Source: Methyloversatilis discipulorum
GTDB taxonomy: Bacteria; Pseudomonadota; Gammaproteobacteria; Burkholderiales; Rhodocyclaceae
Assembly (NCBI RefSeq): GCF_018780585.1
Contig: NZ_JADMJL010000043.1
Span: forward strand, 1-64,000
DNA: 64,000 nt
Direction of reading: 5' to 3'
In this document: positions 1 through 7,968 of the stretch, in pieces
Numbering within the stretch: position 1 is the stretch's first letter
Layout of the letters: every line of letters starts with the position of its first letter
Program-made: the position numbers and the translations under genes
Notes under the pieces: model-generated
The model's input: the letters and a program-made list of their open reading frames with translations, nothing else
Told to the model about the DNA's origin: nothing
Database searches by the model: none

Positions 1-278
1 ACCTGGGCGCCGGTGTCGGAGTTGGGCTTGAGCAGCACCGGGTTCATGTCGGTGTGCGGCGCCAGCCCGCAGGCCTGGGCCTGCAGCGCCTGGGCGCGGC
101 CGATCTCGCCGCCGTCGGCGGTGACCGCACTGTTCAGCGCCATGTTCTGCGGCTTGAACGGCGCCACGCGCACGCCGCGCCGGTGCAGGCTGCGGCACAG
201 GCCGGCGGCGACCGTGCTCTTGCCGGCGTCCGACGTGGTGCCCTGGATCATCAGCGCGTGCGGCGCAACGCCGTTCAC
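1..278 (-). CDS. cobQ: Cobyric acid synthase CobQ/CbiP, N-terminal part
   Basis: This enzyme amidates side-chain carboxylates of adenosylcobyrinic acid a,c-diamide with glutamine and ATP, giving cobyric acid in the late cytoplasmic cobalamin pathway. Only about 92 codons are present; the rest lies beyond the left edge of the window. Visible family marks are the P-loop-like [13 protein letters not shown] (residues 10-22) and [13 protein letters not shown] followed by a conserved GxEIGRAQ-like stretch. The chosen start is the GTG at 276-278, which overlaps the TGA of the preceding helicase gene (GTGA), so the two are probably translationally coupled. A start at the internal ATG (residue 10) is possible. 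cobT and cobS sit at the far right end of the window, so the pathway is split in this genome. Confidence 0.9.
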   Translation of the reverse strand, partial: MNGVAPHALMIQGTTSDAGKSTVAAGLCRSLHRRGVRVAPFKPQNMALNSAVTADGGEIGRAQALQAQACGLAPHTDMNPVLLKPNSDTGAQ

Positions 279-1933
279 GGATGTGCTCCCAGCTTGTCGC
301 GCAGCTGCGCGGCGGCGCGTTCGCTCGCCACCAGCACCAGCTTCATCATCGCCCTCGTGGCGCCGACGAAGAGTTTGCGCAGCGTGCGTTCGTCCAGCGT
401 TTCGAAGTCGATTTCGGCGAGGATGACCGCCGGCGCCGACTGCCCCTTGAAGCGGTACACCGATTCGATCAGCACTTCGCCGCCGGAATACTCCGGCTGG
501 CCGAGCAGGTCGTACTGGCCGGTGAAGCTGCGCAGCGCGTTGGCGCCGAGGCGGTCGTGGCGCAGCAGTTCCGACTGTTCGCGGCCGCGCCAGCTGATGA
601 TGGCGACGTCCTGCGCATGAAAGCCGGCGGCGAAGCACAGGCGTATCGCCTCCTTCACGCGGGTGGTCAGCGGATGGGCGGTGTCGTAGGCGAGCAGTTC
701 GACCTCGTCCGCCTCGAACGGCGATGCCGCCTCGATATGCTCGGCGGCCGGCAGCAGCGCCTGCAGCATGCGCACCACCGGTCGCGGGCTGCGGAAATTG
801 CTGTGCGCGCGCAGCGTGACCCAGCCGGGCAGCTCGATCGGGGGGCGCGCGTACAGGTTCTGCATCGGGTCTTCGAGCCAGATGCGGCGCGCGTCATCAT
901 CGGCGGCATGGCGCCACAGCTGCTGCGCCCAGTCGGCGGAAAAGTCCTGCCCCTCGTCGACGATGATGGAATCGAAGCGCAGGTCGTCCGGCACCTCGAG
1001 TTCACCGGCGCGTGCGATCAGCGCGTCGAAGGCGTCCGGCTTGGCGTAGTCCGGCCGCTCGCCGTGTGCGGCGAGCACGCGTTCGCACAGGTGGTGGAAG
1101 GTGCAGGCCAGGCCGCCTTCCGGCGCGATGTGCGCGAGATGGTCGGCCAGCGGGCGGTTGAAACAGACGTAGAGCGGGCGGCGGCCGGCCGCGATGGCGG
1201 CGCTGTACTCGGCCAGCGCCAGCTGGGTCTTGCCGGAACCGGCGGTGCCGACGACTCGCAGCCGGTAAGGGTCGAAGTCGAGCGCGCGCGCCCACTGCGA
1301 CAGGCCGCCCGCGACACGGGTGATGCGCTCGCGCGCGATACCCAGCCGCGCGGCGACGTCCGGCTCCAGCTTGATCTCGTCGCGCAGGAAGCGGTGCACC
1401 TCGGGCGCGTGCCCGCTGTGTTCGCCTGGCGGCAGGATGGCGCGGATGCGCGGTATTAGCTGATCGCGCACCGCGGCGTCGACGATGCGTTCCGGTTCGA
1501 TGCCAGCGGTATGTGCCTGGCGCACGAAGTAGTCGGGGCAGTACAGCAGGTACTCGATGCGCGGCACCGGGCCGCCGAGCCGCGCGGCCAGCCGTGCCTG
1601 CAGCGCGGTGCGCGAGCGCGCGATGCCGACCGCGACATTGCGGTCGCGACCGCGCCGGCGCGAACTGAGACCCTGCGGCCCTTCTTCGAGGAAGCCGCTG
1701 CGCTGTTCGATGGCCAGCAGTTCGCCGGCGGCATTCACCACGACGAAGTCGATGTCGCCGTAGATCGAGAAGCCGCCCTCGTCCAGCCGCGTCCAGTGCA
1801 CGCCGTGGTAGACGGTGTAGGCGGCCGGCAGGCCGCGCTCGAGCAGCGCCAGCGTCGCCAGCTCGCGTTCGGCCGCGCCGCCGGCCTCGCCCGCCGCGAG
1901 TTCTCGCCAGCCGTCGGGAATGACTTTCGCCAC
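275..1933 (-). CDS. NERD-domain superfamily 1 helicase-like ATPase
   Basis: A 552-residue protein with an N-terminal nuclease-related (NERD-like) region (about residues 15-140, with GDIDFVVV at 59-66 and AIEQR at 74-78) joined to an SF1/UvrD-Rep-like motor. The motor shows Walker A GTAGSGKT (229-236), Walker B VDEGQD (325-330) and a late motif resembling SF1 motif [10 protein letters not shown]. In typical NERD domains the acidic motif is followed by E-x-K; here the position reads E-Q-R, so nuclease activity is uncertain. It probably acts on nucleic acid in DNA repair or defence; this role is inferred from the family. It overlaps cobQ by four bases, and its upstream side carries the duplicated DnaA-box-like module. 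Confidence 0.75.
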   Translation of the reverse strand: MAKVIPDGWRELAAGEAGGAAERELATLALLERGLPAAYTVYHGVHWTRLDEGGFSIYGDIDFVVVNAAGELLAIEQRSGFLEEGPQGLSSRRRGRDRNVAVGIARSRTALQARLAARLGGPVPRIEYLLYCPDYFVRQAHTAGIEPERIVDAAVRDQLIPRIRAILPPGEHSGHAPEVHRFLRDEIKLEPDVAARLGIARERITRVAGGLSQWARALDFDPYRLRVVGTAGSGKTQLALAEYSAAIAAGRRPLYVCFNRPLADHLAHIAPEGGLACTFHHLCERVLAAHGERPDYAKPDAFDALIARAGELEVPDDLRFDSIIVDEGQDFSADWAQQLWRHAADDDARRIWLEDPMQNLYARPPIELPGWVTLRAHSNFRSPRPVVRMLQALLPAAEHIEAASPFEADEVELLAYDTAHPLTTRVKEAIRLCFAAGFHAQDVAIISWRGREQSELLRHDRLGANALRSFTGQYDLLGQPEYSGGEVLIESVYRFKGQSAPAVILAEIDFETLDERTLRKLFVGATRAMMKLVLVASERAAAQLRDKLGAHP

Positions 1934-1985
1934 TGCAGGATCCTGATTCGGAAAGCCGCGAGCTTACACGGCCGGCAGGCTGTTC

Positions 1986-2261
1986 TTATCCACAACATCT
2001 GTGGACAAGATGCAGCGCGTCGTCACGGCAGCCGCGCCGGCTGAGGGTGTCAATAGGGTTGCCTCATTTTTGGGCAGGTACGTCGAAGCCAGGGGATTCG
2101 CCTCCGGCCGCGTCGCGCACCGATGACCACGACATGGATCGCGGCAGACCGCGTCGCGTCATCCACAGCATCTGTGGACAAACTTGTTAGCGAAAGATGT
2201 ATAGACGCCGCAATCGCGCGCGGGAGGCCGGTGTCAACGGTGTTGCCTATTTATTGGGCAG
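1986..2261. repeat. Duplicated DnaA-box-like palindrome module in a 412-bp gene-free segment
   Basis: The segment 1934-2345 has no credible gene. It holds two copies of a two-part module. Part A is TTATCCACA, five bases, TGTGGACAA at 1986-2008, and TCATCCACA, five bases, TGTGGACAA at 2159-2181. The first nonamer is a perfect match to the DnaA box consensus and its partner differs by one base, so each copy is a pair of convergent boxes. Part B is a 31-base block at 2047-2077 and 2231-2261, sharing about 25 positions, that begins GTGTCAA and ends TTGGGCAG. Order and spacing are conserved in both copies. It could be a DnaA-binding or DnaA-titrating site, a regulatory duplication, or an origin-like remnant. 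Confidence 0.55.
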
Positions 2262-2345
2262 CGGTGACGAAATAAGTTTTCGCGCGATGTGGCGCGGCGT
2301 CGTGCGTGCGGACCGGCGGGCGATGCCTTGCTTCCGATACGTCGT

Positions 2346-2774
2346 CTAATCAGGGCCGCGCGCACCGAGCAGTTCGTCGTGGTTCTCGGCCACCATTTCC
2401 TCGTAGCCGGTGAGCGGGTCGATCTCGCGGCGGATTTCCCAACCGCTGGCGATGCCGAGCACCAGTTCCATCGTCGTGCGCACGATGCTGCCGGCAAGCA
2501 GATGACCGCCGGTCACCTGTCCGTGGGCGTCGGCCACCGACATGTGCAGATGCACGCCGTGCGCGCTGATCGTGCCGGACAGCGTGAGCAGTTCGCTGTC
2601 GCCGTCGATCACCGTCGGTGTATCCCGCCCGGCCAGCCGCAGCATGGCCGGTGACAGGCTGCCGACCGCCGACAGCACGAATGCGGCGCCGAGGTCCTGC
2701 CGCTTCGCCCAGTGTTCGAGACTGCGCCGCAGGTCGTCGCCCGGGCGCAGACGCTCGATGTGTACGGTCATCAT
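2346..2774 (-). CDS. PPC/DUF296 domain protein
   Basis: A 142-residue single-domain protein of the plant-and-prokaryote conserved (PPC, DUF296) family. It carries the features of that fold: an N-terminal LRPGDDLRRSL segment, SAVGSLSPAMLR, LSGTIS, and HLHMSVAD followed by GGHL. The paired histidines in HxHxS are the usual metal or trimer-interface residues of bacterial PPC proteins. The biochemical role of bacterial members is poorly defined. The start is the first of two consecutive ATG codons, with a GGAG-type ribosome site. It lies 11 bases behind the NnrU-like gene, so the two are likely co-transcribed. Confidence 0.75.
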   Translation of the reverse strand: MMTVHIERLRPGDDLRRSLEHWAKRQDLGAAFVLSAVGSLSPAMLRLAGRDTPTVIDGDSELLTLSGTISAHGVHLHMSVADAHGQVTGGHLLAGSIVRTTMELVLGIASGWEIRREIDPLTGYEEMVAENHDELLGARGPD

Positions 2775-2785
2775 TCCCGCTCTCC

Positions 2786-3358
2786 TCAGCCGAAGGGACG
2801 CACGCCGATCAGCAGGCCGTGCAGCCAGAACGCGAACACGGCCCAGCCGGCGATGCCGGCCAGCACCACCTTCAGGTCGCCGGCCGCCGAGCCGGGCGGC
2901 ACCGGCAGATGTGCTTCGCGTCGACGCAGCAGCGTGAAGGACAGCACCGCCCACACGAGGAAGCTGCCGAACATGAGCAGGTCGGCCAGCGTACCGTTGG
3001 CCAGCAGGTGAGCGAAGGCCCAGATCTTCACCGACGCAGCCAGCGGCTGGCGCAGCCGGGCGGCGATGCGCGAACCCGGCAGCAGCGAAGCCGCCAGCAG
3101 CACGAACGAAGGCAGCATCAGCAGCGCAGCGGCGTGGCGCGACCACACCGGCGGTATCCACAGCCACAGCGGCTGGGACCGCGCCTCGCCATAGCCCCAG
3201 ATCAGCAGCACCAGGCCGACGAGCGACGCGCCCGAATGCAGCAGGCGCCAGCGCGTCGCGCCGTGCCGCGCTATCACCTGCTCGCGCAGGCCGGGCGCCA
3301 CCAGCCGCAATGAGTGCACACCGATCACCAGCACCAGTCCCGCGATCAACCCGATCAT
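2786..3358 (-). CDS. NnrU-family integral membrane protein
   Basis: A 190-residue membrane protein with about five or six hydrophobic segments (first at about residues 2-20, then around 42-56, 68-90, 107-133 and 155-180). The family marks are VHSLRLVAPGLREQ near the N-terminus and FAHLLANGTLADLLMF in the middle, which match the NnrU/MAPEG-like family linked in some bacteria to nitric-oxide or isoprenoid metabolism. No denitrification genes are nearby, so the role here is open. The ATG at 3358 is preceded by a strong GAGGAGG ribosome site. It probably forms an operon with the downstream PPC-domain gene. Confidence 0.75.
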   Translation of the reverse strand: MIGLIAGLVLVIGVHSLRLVAPGLREQVIARHGATRWRLLHSGASLVGLVLLIWGYGEARSQPLWLWIPPVWSRHAAALLMLPSFVLLAASLLPGSRIAARLRQPLAASVKIWAFAHLLANGTLADLLMFGSFLVWAVLSFTLLRRREAHLPVPPGSAAGDLKVVLAGIAGWAVFAFWLHGLLIGVRPFG

Positions 3359-3501
3359 GTCCGTCCTCCTCGACCAGACGCGAGGGTAACCGAAGCGCGC
3401 CTGCCGGATTTGTCCTACACGCGCCCACCGCGACGGATGACAGGCGCACACCCGTCCGCTGCCCATACTGGGCTCGTGTCATGCAGACGGAGATACCCAT
3501 C

Positions 3502-3888
3502 ATGACTGGACGCATGCTGATGTCGGCACTGGCCGGCGCACTGACCGTGATCGCCCTGCTCGCCGCCTATGAACTGGGTCGCACAGGACGTATCGACGCG
3601 TCACCGTCGGGTGCCGCCGTCGCGCTGTCGTCGCTGGACGGTCGCGAAGTGTTCGACACCGAGGGCGCGACCGTGGGCGTGGTGGAACAGACCATCTCGG
3701 CCCGCCACGGCGAACGATCCGCCCGTTACGCCATGGTGCGCATCTCGCGCGGCAGTGACGCGGGCCTGCGTCTTGCGGTACCGGATTACCGGCTGCAGCC
3801 GGTCGAGGACGGACTGATGCTGACGCTGGACGTCGATGAAGAAGGCGACTTCCAGCCGACGGTTGCGCAGCTGCGCAATCGCACCTGA
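3502..3888 (+). CDS. Membrane-anchored PRC-barrel-like protein
   Basis: A 128-residue protein with one N-terminal transmembrane or uncleaved signal segment (about residues 5-22). A soluble part follows in which LDGREVFDTEGATVGVVE and VPDYRLQPVEDGLMLTLD resemble the two halves of a PRC-barrel strand pattern. The ATG at 3502 has GGAG about eight bases upstream; an in-frame ATG at 3481 is less likely. The function is unknown. It is divergent from the NnrU-like gene and followed after 28 bases by the entericidin-like gene, so they may share a transcript. Confidence 0.55.
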   Translation: MTGRMLMSALAGALTVIALLAAYELGRTGRIDASPSGAAVALSSLDGREVFDTEGATVGVVEQTISARHGERSARYAMVRISRGSDAGLRLAVPDYRLQPVEDGLMLTLDVDEEGDFQPTVAQLRNRT

Positions 3889-3916
3889 ATCCCACACTGA
3901 ACGACAGGAGACGACG

Positions 3917-4060
3917 ATGAACAGACTGATCACCCTGATGCTGATGTGCGCTGGCCTGGCTCTGGCAGGCTGCAACACGATCGCAGGCGCCGGCAAGGAC
4001 ATCGAATCCGGCGGCGAGAAGGTCCAGGACACCGCCCGCGACGTCCAGCAAAAGATGTAG
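3917..4060 (+). CDS. Entericidin A/B-family small lipoprotein
   Basis: A 47-residue lipoprotein. Residues 1-18 form a hydrophobic signal ending in the lipobox LALAGC (lipidated Cys19), followed by NTIAGAGKDIESGGEKV, the hallmark of the EcnA/EcnB (entericidin) family. Members are small, envelope-stress-related, bacteriolysis-associated lipoproteins. AGGAG sits about seven bases before the ATG. A strong terminator follows downstream. Only one copy is present rather than an antidote/toxin pair. Confidence 0.85.
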   Translation: MNRLITLMLMCAGLALAGCNTIAGAGKDIESGGEKVQDTARDVQQKM

Positions 4061-4113
4061 TCCTGATGTTGATGCTGTTGAAGTAGCTGCTCCGTTTCAC
4101 TCCTCCTTGCGCT

Positions 4114-4147
4114 CGCCCGGTCCGCTCGCGGAACCGGGCGTTTTTTT
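4114..4147 (+). terminator. Rho-independent terminator after the entericidin gene
   Basis: An 8-bp perfect stem (CGCCCGGT at 4114-4121 with ACCGGGCG at 4133-4140) with extra internal pairing is followed by seven T residues. It ends the plus-strand transcript and lies just ahead of the convergent cupin gene. Confidence 0.85.
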
Positions 4148-4159
4148 GTCGACGCGCGG

Positions 4160-4588
4160 TCAGCGGAGAGGACGGGTGGCGGTCGGTGCGACGCCGGACT
4201 CCTGGTATTCGACGTCGCCGTCCTTGGCCCACACCCAGTGCGGCTCGCCGGCCGGTGTTTCGTAAATGGCGCCCGCCGGCACCGCCACCACGGCGGTCTC
4301 GTCGACGCGTTCGCCGAAGCCGACGTACAGCGTGCCGCTGAGCACGGTCGTATAACGGGTGTCCGGATGGGTGTGCGGCGGGAAGCGCCCGCCCGCCGCC
4401 AGGCGCACGCGCAGCAGGTAGGGTCCGGCGCCCTGTTCCGAACCGACCAGCCAGGCGGCTTTCAGCGCCGGAACCGCCGGCGGGCTGAACCAGGTGGCCT
4501 GCTCCGGCCGCAGCGGCTGCGGCGGGGTCTGTGCCGCGACCGCGCCACTCAGCAGGGCAACGGTCAGCGCGATCATCGCTTTATGCAT
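4160..4588 (-). CDS. Secreted cupin-domain protein
   Basis: A 142-residue protein with a cleavable signal peptide (residues 1-19, AVAAQ) and a cupin barrel. Cupin motif 1 is visible as FPPHTHPDTRYTTVLSGTLY, with the HxH metal ligands, and motif 2 as VPAGAIYETPAGEPHWVWA. A periplasmic metal-binding or sensing role is plausible, but the substrate is not evident. The start ATG at 4588 has AAGGAG seven bases upstream. It follows the patatin gene in the same direction with a 10-base gap, suggesting co-transcription. Confidence 0.7.
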   Translation of the reverse strand: MHKAMIALTVALLSGAVAAQTPPQPLRPEQATWFSPPAVPALKAAWLVGSEQGAGPYLLRVRLAAGGRFPPHTHPDTRYTTVLSGTLYVGFGERVDETAVVAVPAGAIYETPAGEPHWVWAKDGDVEYQESGVAPTATRPLR

Positions 4589-4598
4589 CGACGGCTCC

Positions 4599-5528
4599 TT
4601 ACTGCTGCGCGCGATCGGTGCGCAGCGGCGTATGGACGTTGTGCCGCGCGCGCTCGTTCTCGGCCGCATCGAGTGCCGCGGCCGCCAGCCGGCGGCCATA
4701 TTCGATCAGCGGCGCAGCCAGATGGAATTCGTGGAACTGGCAGGTGTTCTTCGGCACGCTGATGACAACGTCCGGCCAGAACACCGCGAGGTGCTGGCGG
4801 GTGATCGCGGCCTGCATGGTTTCCAGCGAACGCATGAGCACGTCGGACATCGCCAGACCGGTCTCGACCGGCTTGGCGTCGCCGTTGCCGCCCGGCAGAT
4901 AGCCGCGCAGCCGCGCCAGCAGGCCGGGGGATACTTCGGCAGGCAGCTTCTGCAGCGGCGGCGGCTCGACCGATTCGCCATTCAGGTCGACCACGACGGT
5001 GAGGTCGGTCAGCGTGCGTTGGGTCGGTGCCACCGGCACCGGGTTGAGCAGGCCGCCATCGACCAGCGTGCGACCGCGGTAGGCGTGCGGCGTGAAGATG
5101 GACGGTATGGCCATGGAGGCGCGCATCGCTTCGAACAGCGGACCGTCGGTGAACCACACCTCGCGCCCGCGCTCGATGTCGACCGCCACCGCGGTGAAGT
5201 CCAGCGGCAGGCTTTCGATGTCGCAGTCGCCGATCAGCTCGCGCAGCCGCGTCATCAGCAGCGTGCCGCGGATCAGGCCGCCGCCGGAGAAGGTCCAGTC
5301 GAGCAGGCGGAACACGTCGGACTGGACGAGGCCGGTCACCCACTGCTCGTAGGCGTCGAGCCCGCCGGCAGCGTGAATGCCGCCGACCACGGCGCCCATC
5401 GACGAACCGGAGATCGCGCGGATGTCGTAGCCACGTGCCAGCAGTTCGCGGATGACGCCGATGTGCGCAAGGCCGCGGGCGCCACCGGAACCCAGCACGA
5501 GGGATACGGTTTTCTTCACTTCGCTCAT
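4599..5528 (-). CDS. Patatin-like phospholipase (RssA-type)
   Basis: A 309-residue serine hydrolase of the bacterial patatin/RssA family, expected to hydrolyse acyl esters of phospholipids. The oxyanion-hole motif GSGGARG (13-19), the nucleophile elbow GSSMG (41-45, Ser43) and the catalytic DGG (Asp157) are all intact. The start is the ATG at 5528, placing the oxyanion loop about a dozen residues in, as is usual for the family. It has no signal peptide, so a cytoplasmic role is likely. The cupin gene follows closely. Confidence 0.85.
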   Translation of the reverse strand: MSEVKKTVSLVLGSGGARGLAHIGVIRELLARGYDIRAISGSSMGAVVGGIHAAGGLDAYEQWVTGLVQSDVFRLLDWTFSGGGLIRGTLLMTRLRELIGDCDIESLPLDFTAVAVDIERGREVWFTDGPLFEAMRASMAIPSIFTPHAYRGRTLVDGGLLNPVPVAPTQRTLTDLTVVVDLNGESVEPPPLQKLPAEVSPGLLARLRGYLPGGNGDAKPVETGLAMSDVLMRSLETMQAAITRQHLAVFWPDVVISVPKNTCQFHEFHLAAPLIEYGRRLAAAALDAAENERARHNVHTPLRTDRAQQ

Positions 5529-5560
5529 CGGCCGCAGTGTAGCGCCGCGCGGCTCGCCGG

Positions 5561-6064
5561 CTACGCGGACTTGCCTGCGAGGTCGAGACAGGTCAGATGC
5601 AGTCGCAGGTCGAACTCGTACTGGTGATAGCGCGGCTCCATGTGCTCGCACAGCGCATAGAAACTCTTGTCGTGCTCGCGCACCTTCAGGTGCGCCAGCT
5701 CATGCACGACGATCATCTTCAGGAACTCCGGCGCGCAGTCGCGGAACAGCGTGGCGACGCGGATTTCCCGCTTGCTCTTGAGCTTCGCGCCCTGCACGCG
5801 CGAAATCGTGGTCTGCGTGCCGAGCGCCTTCGCCACCAGGCCGAGGCCGCTGTCGTACGCCACCTTGGCGACCGGAGGCGCGGTGCGCAGGTGGCGGTTC
5901 TTCAGTTCGAGCACGTAGTCGTACAGCGCGGAATCGCTGCGTATGTCGTGACGCTCCGGGTAGCGCACGCGCAGGGTTTCGGCCAGCCTGTCCTGCTCGA
6001 TCAATGCGCGCACCTGATCCTGGATGTGGGCCGGATAGGCCGACAGGTACTTCAGTACCGTCAT
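5561..6064 (-). CDS. YgjP-like (DUF45) zinc metalloprotease
   Basis: A 167-residue protein with the zinc-binding HELAH (121-125) and a third ligand candidate His131 in VREHDKSF. CEHMEPRYHQYEFDLRLH then gives the typical YgjP/DUF45 ending. The family is predicted to be a metal-dependent hydrolase or peptidase; substrates are not established. Its ATG overlaps the stop of the upstream ribbon-helix-helix gene (TGATG), implying translational coupling. The N-terminal 60 residues are helical and lack a signal peptide. Confidence 0.8.
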   Translation of the reverse strand: MTVLKYLSAYPAHIQDQVRALIEQDRLAETLRVRYPERHDIRSDSALYDYVLELKNRHLRTAPPVAKVAYDSGLGLVAKALGTQTTISRVQGAKLKSKREIRVATLFRDCAPEFLKMIVVHELAHLKVREHDKSFYALCEHMEPRYHQYEFDLRLHLTCLDLAGKSA

Positions 6065-6447
6065 CAGGCGACCTGATTGGCCGCGGTGCGCCGGCGTTCG
6101 GCCGCCAGCACGCGTTCGGCGTCGAGCGACGAGATGGCGATGCGGGTGTCGGCCGGTATCGCGCCGGCCAGCTGCAGCGCCATGTAGCGACCGCAGCAGA
6201 CGCGCAGGAAGGAGGTGAAGTTGGCCGGCAGCAGATGGGCACCGTCGCCGCCGCCCGCCTCGGCCAGTTCGTCGTACAGCTTCGAAATGAGGCGCGGCAG
6301 CGTCAGCCCGTCGCGCGCGCCGATCTCTTCCAGCACGTCCCAGAACTGGTTCTCCAGTCGGATGCTGGTGGCGACGCCGCGCAGCCGCAGCGAACGGCTG
6401 CGCATCACATACAGTTCGGGGTCGGCGCGGATGAAGATCTGGCACAT
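6064..6447 (-). CDS. Ribbon-helix-helix domain protein
   Basis: A 127-residue protein whose central part (about 20-65) reads like a ribbon-helix-helix DNA-binding domain of the RHH_4 type: RSLRLRGVATSIRLENQFWDVLEEIGARDGLTLPRLI, given here as its outline only. The N-terminal MCQIF and the C-terminal helical part have no assigned function. AGGAGG lies eight bases before the ATG at 6447, which decides this start over an upstream GTG lying inside the ribosome site. It is coupled to the metalloprotease gene, which it may regulate or partner. Confidence 0.65.
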   Translation of the reverse strand: MCQIFIRADPELYVMRSRSLRLRGVATSIRLENQFWDVLEEIGARDGLTLPRLISKLYDELAEAGGGDGAHLLPANFTSFLRVCCGRYMALQLAGAIPADTRIAISSLDAERVLAAERRRTAANQVA

Positions 6448-6514
6448 GGGTGACACCTCCTGCGCCTATTGTAGACAGCGCAGCGGAACGCACACGCCCC
6501 GCCGCGCCGTTCGC

Positions 6515-7093
6515 TCACTCGATGCGCGTGCCGAGCACCGCGAGGAACTGCGAAATCCACGCCGGGTGCGCCGGCCAGGCAGGCGCTGTGACGAGGTTGC
6601 GATCAGTCACCGCGCCGTCGATGGCGATGTCGGCGTAGCGGCCACCCGCAAGTTCGACCTCTGCGCGGCAGGCCGGGTAGGCTGAGCACAGGCGGCCTTC
6701 GAGCACCTTGGCGCCGGCCAGCAGCTGGGCGCCGTGGCAGATGGCGGCGATCGGCTTGTCGGCCAGTGCGAAGTGACGGACGATGGCCAGCACCTTGTCG
6801 TCCATGCGCAGGTATTCAGGCGCACGACCGCCCGGGATGACCAGCGCGTCGTAGTCCTCGGCCTTCACCGTATCGAACGTGGCGTTCAGCGTGAAGTTAT
6901 GGCCGCGCTTCTCGGAATAGGTCTGCTGACCTTCGAAATCGTGAATGGCGGTGGCGATCTGGTCGCCCGCCTTCTTGTCCGGACACACCGCATGCACGGT
7001 GTGGCCGACGGCCAGCAGCGCCTGGAAAGGCACCATGATTTCGTAGTCCTCGACGAAATCGCCGGCCAGCAACAGGATTTTCTTCGCCTTCAT
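6515..7093 (-). CDS. DJ-1/PfpI family protein
   Basis: A 192-residue protein of the DJ-1/PfpI superfamily (protein deglycase, chaperone or amidotransferase-like). The nucleophile elbow [10 protein letters not shown] carries Cys119-His120. GDFVEDYE (11-18) supplies the conserved acidic residue, and [12 protein letters not shown] is the typical GG loop. The start ATG at 7093 follows a GAGGAGG ribosome site. It stands alone. Family members are often induced by oxidative or carbonyl stress, which cannot be confirmed here. Confidence 0.85.
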   Translation of the reverse strand: MKAKKILLLAGDFVEDYEIMVPFQALLAVGHTVHAVCPDKKAGDQIATAIHDFEGQQTYSEKRGHNFTLNATFDTVKAEDYDALVIPGGRAPEYLRMDDKVLAIVRHFALADKPIAAICHGAQLLAGAKVLEGRLCSAYPACRAEVELAGGRYADIAIDGAVTDRNLVTAPAWPAHPAWISQFLAVLGTRIE

Positions 7094-7218
7094 GTCCGTC
7101 CTCCTCGCGTGAAGCGCGCAACGCGCGCAGGTCGCTAACGTGCTACGGACGGAAGGGCTCGGGGTGGTATTCCGTTAACACATGAGGCGCATGCGGCCGT
7201 AGCTGATCGACGGCCGTT

Positions 7219-7310
7219 GTCGGGGTCAGAAGACCCCTCCCACAGCACCGCGCACCTGGTTCGGCTAGCGGCCCGGGCGCACGCGCCGTGGGAGCGGCCT
7301 TGGCCGCGAC
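7219..7310 (+). repeat. Composite REP-like element (copy 1)
   Basis: Two short elements lie in a 242-base gene-free gap. Element X (7219-7245, 27 bases) begins GTCGGGGTC and ends CCCCTCCCACAG. Element Y (7288-7310) reads GTGGGAGCGGCCTTGGCC then GCGAC and is an imperfect palindrome. The same X then Y pair, with similar spacing (42 versus 37 bases), recurs at 36718-36801, and Y alone recurs at 36535 and 63980. This pattern resembles REP/BIME elements, which are often mobilised by RAYT transposases; none is encoded in the window. Confidence 0.75.
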
Positions 7311-7335
7311 ACGGCAGCTGCGCTCCTGCGCCGCC

Positions 7336-7911
7336 TCAGTCCTTGAACGCCTCGACCGGGATGTTGATCACCACCGTGTCGCCGATGCCCGGCAGGTACT
7401 TGGTCATGCCGAATTCCGAACGCTTCAGGGTGGTCGAGATGTCGGCACCGCACAGCGCCTTCTTGTTGATCGGGTGGGTGCCGCAGGCGAAGCCCTTGAC
7501 GTCCAGACGCACCGGCCGGGTCACGCCGAGCAGCGTGAAATCGCCCTCCGCGCCGACCAGCTTGTCGCCTTCGTACATCAGCTTCGTCGACTTGAAGGTC
7601 ATGTTCGGAAACTTCTCGACGTTGAAGAAATCCTCGCCGCGCATGTGCTTGTCCCAGGCTTCGAGGCCCATGTCGACCGAAGCGCTGTCGATCGTGACCT
7701 CGATGCTGCCGCTCTTCTGCGCCGGCACCAGCATGATCTTGCCGGTCACGTTGTTGAAACGGCCGCGCTGCGTCGAGAAGCCGAGGTGGTTGACCTCGAA
7801 CACCGGAAAGGTGTGGCGGCTGTCGATGGTGAAGCTATCGGCGGCCATCGCGCCGGCGGTCATGGACAGGCCGGCGAATGCGCCGAACAGGGCAACAGCG
7901 ATCTTCTTCAT
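7336..7911 (-). CDS. YceI-family periplasmic protein
   Basis: A 191-residue protein with a signal peptide (1-23, GAMAA) and a YceI lipocalin-like barrel: FTIDSRHTFPVFEVNHLGFS, FNNVTGKI, HMRGEDFFNVEKFPNMTFKS and a C-terminal VVINIPVEA. YceI proteins bind long isoprenoid chains or amphiphiles and are secreted to the periplasm. AAGGAG lies seven bases before the ATG. A second, divergent YceI gene sits 57 bases upstream in the same direction, so the two are a likely operon. Two cysteines in the last third may form a disulfide. Confidence 0.9.
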   Translation of the reverse strand: MKKIAVALFGAFAGLSMTAGAMAADSFTIDSRHTFPVFEVNHLGFSTQRGRFNNVTGKIMLVPAQKSGSIEVTIDSASVDMGLEAWDKHMRGEDFFNVEKFPNMTFKSTKLMYEGDKLVGAEGDFTLLGVTRPVRLDVKGFACGTHPINKKALCGADISTTLKRSEFGMTKYLPGIGDTVVINIPVEAFKD

Positions 7912-7968
7912 GCAGGAACTCCTTCTTATTGATGTACGGGCGCGCCGCAGTCGGGCGCGTCCGGGGGA

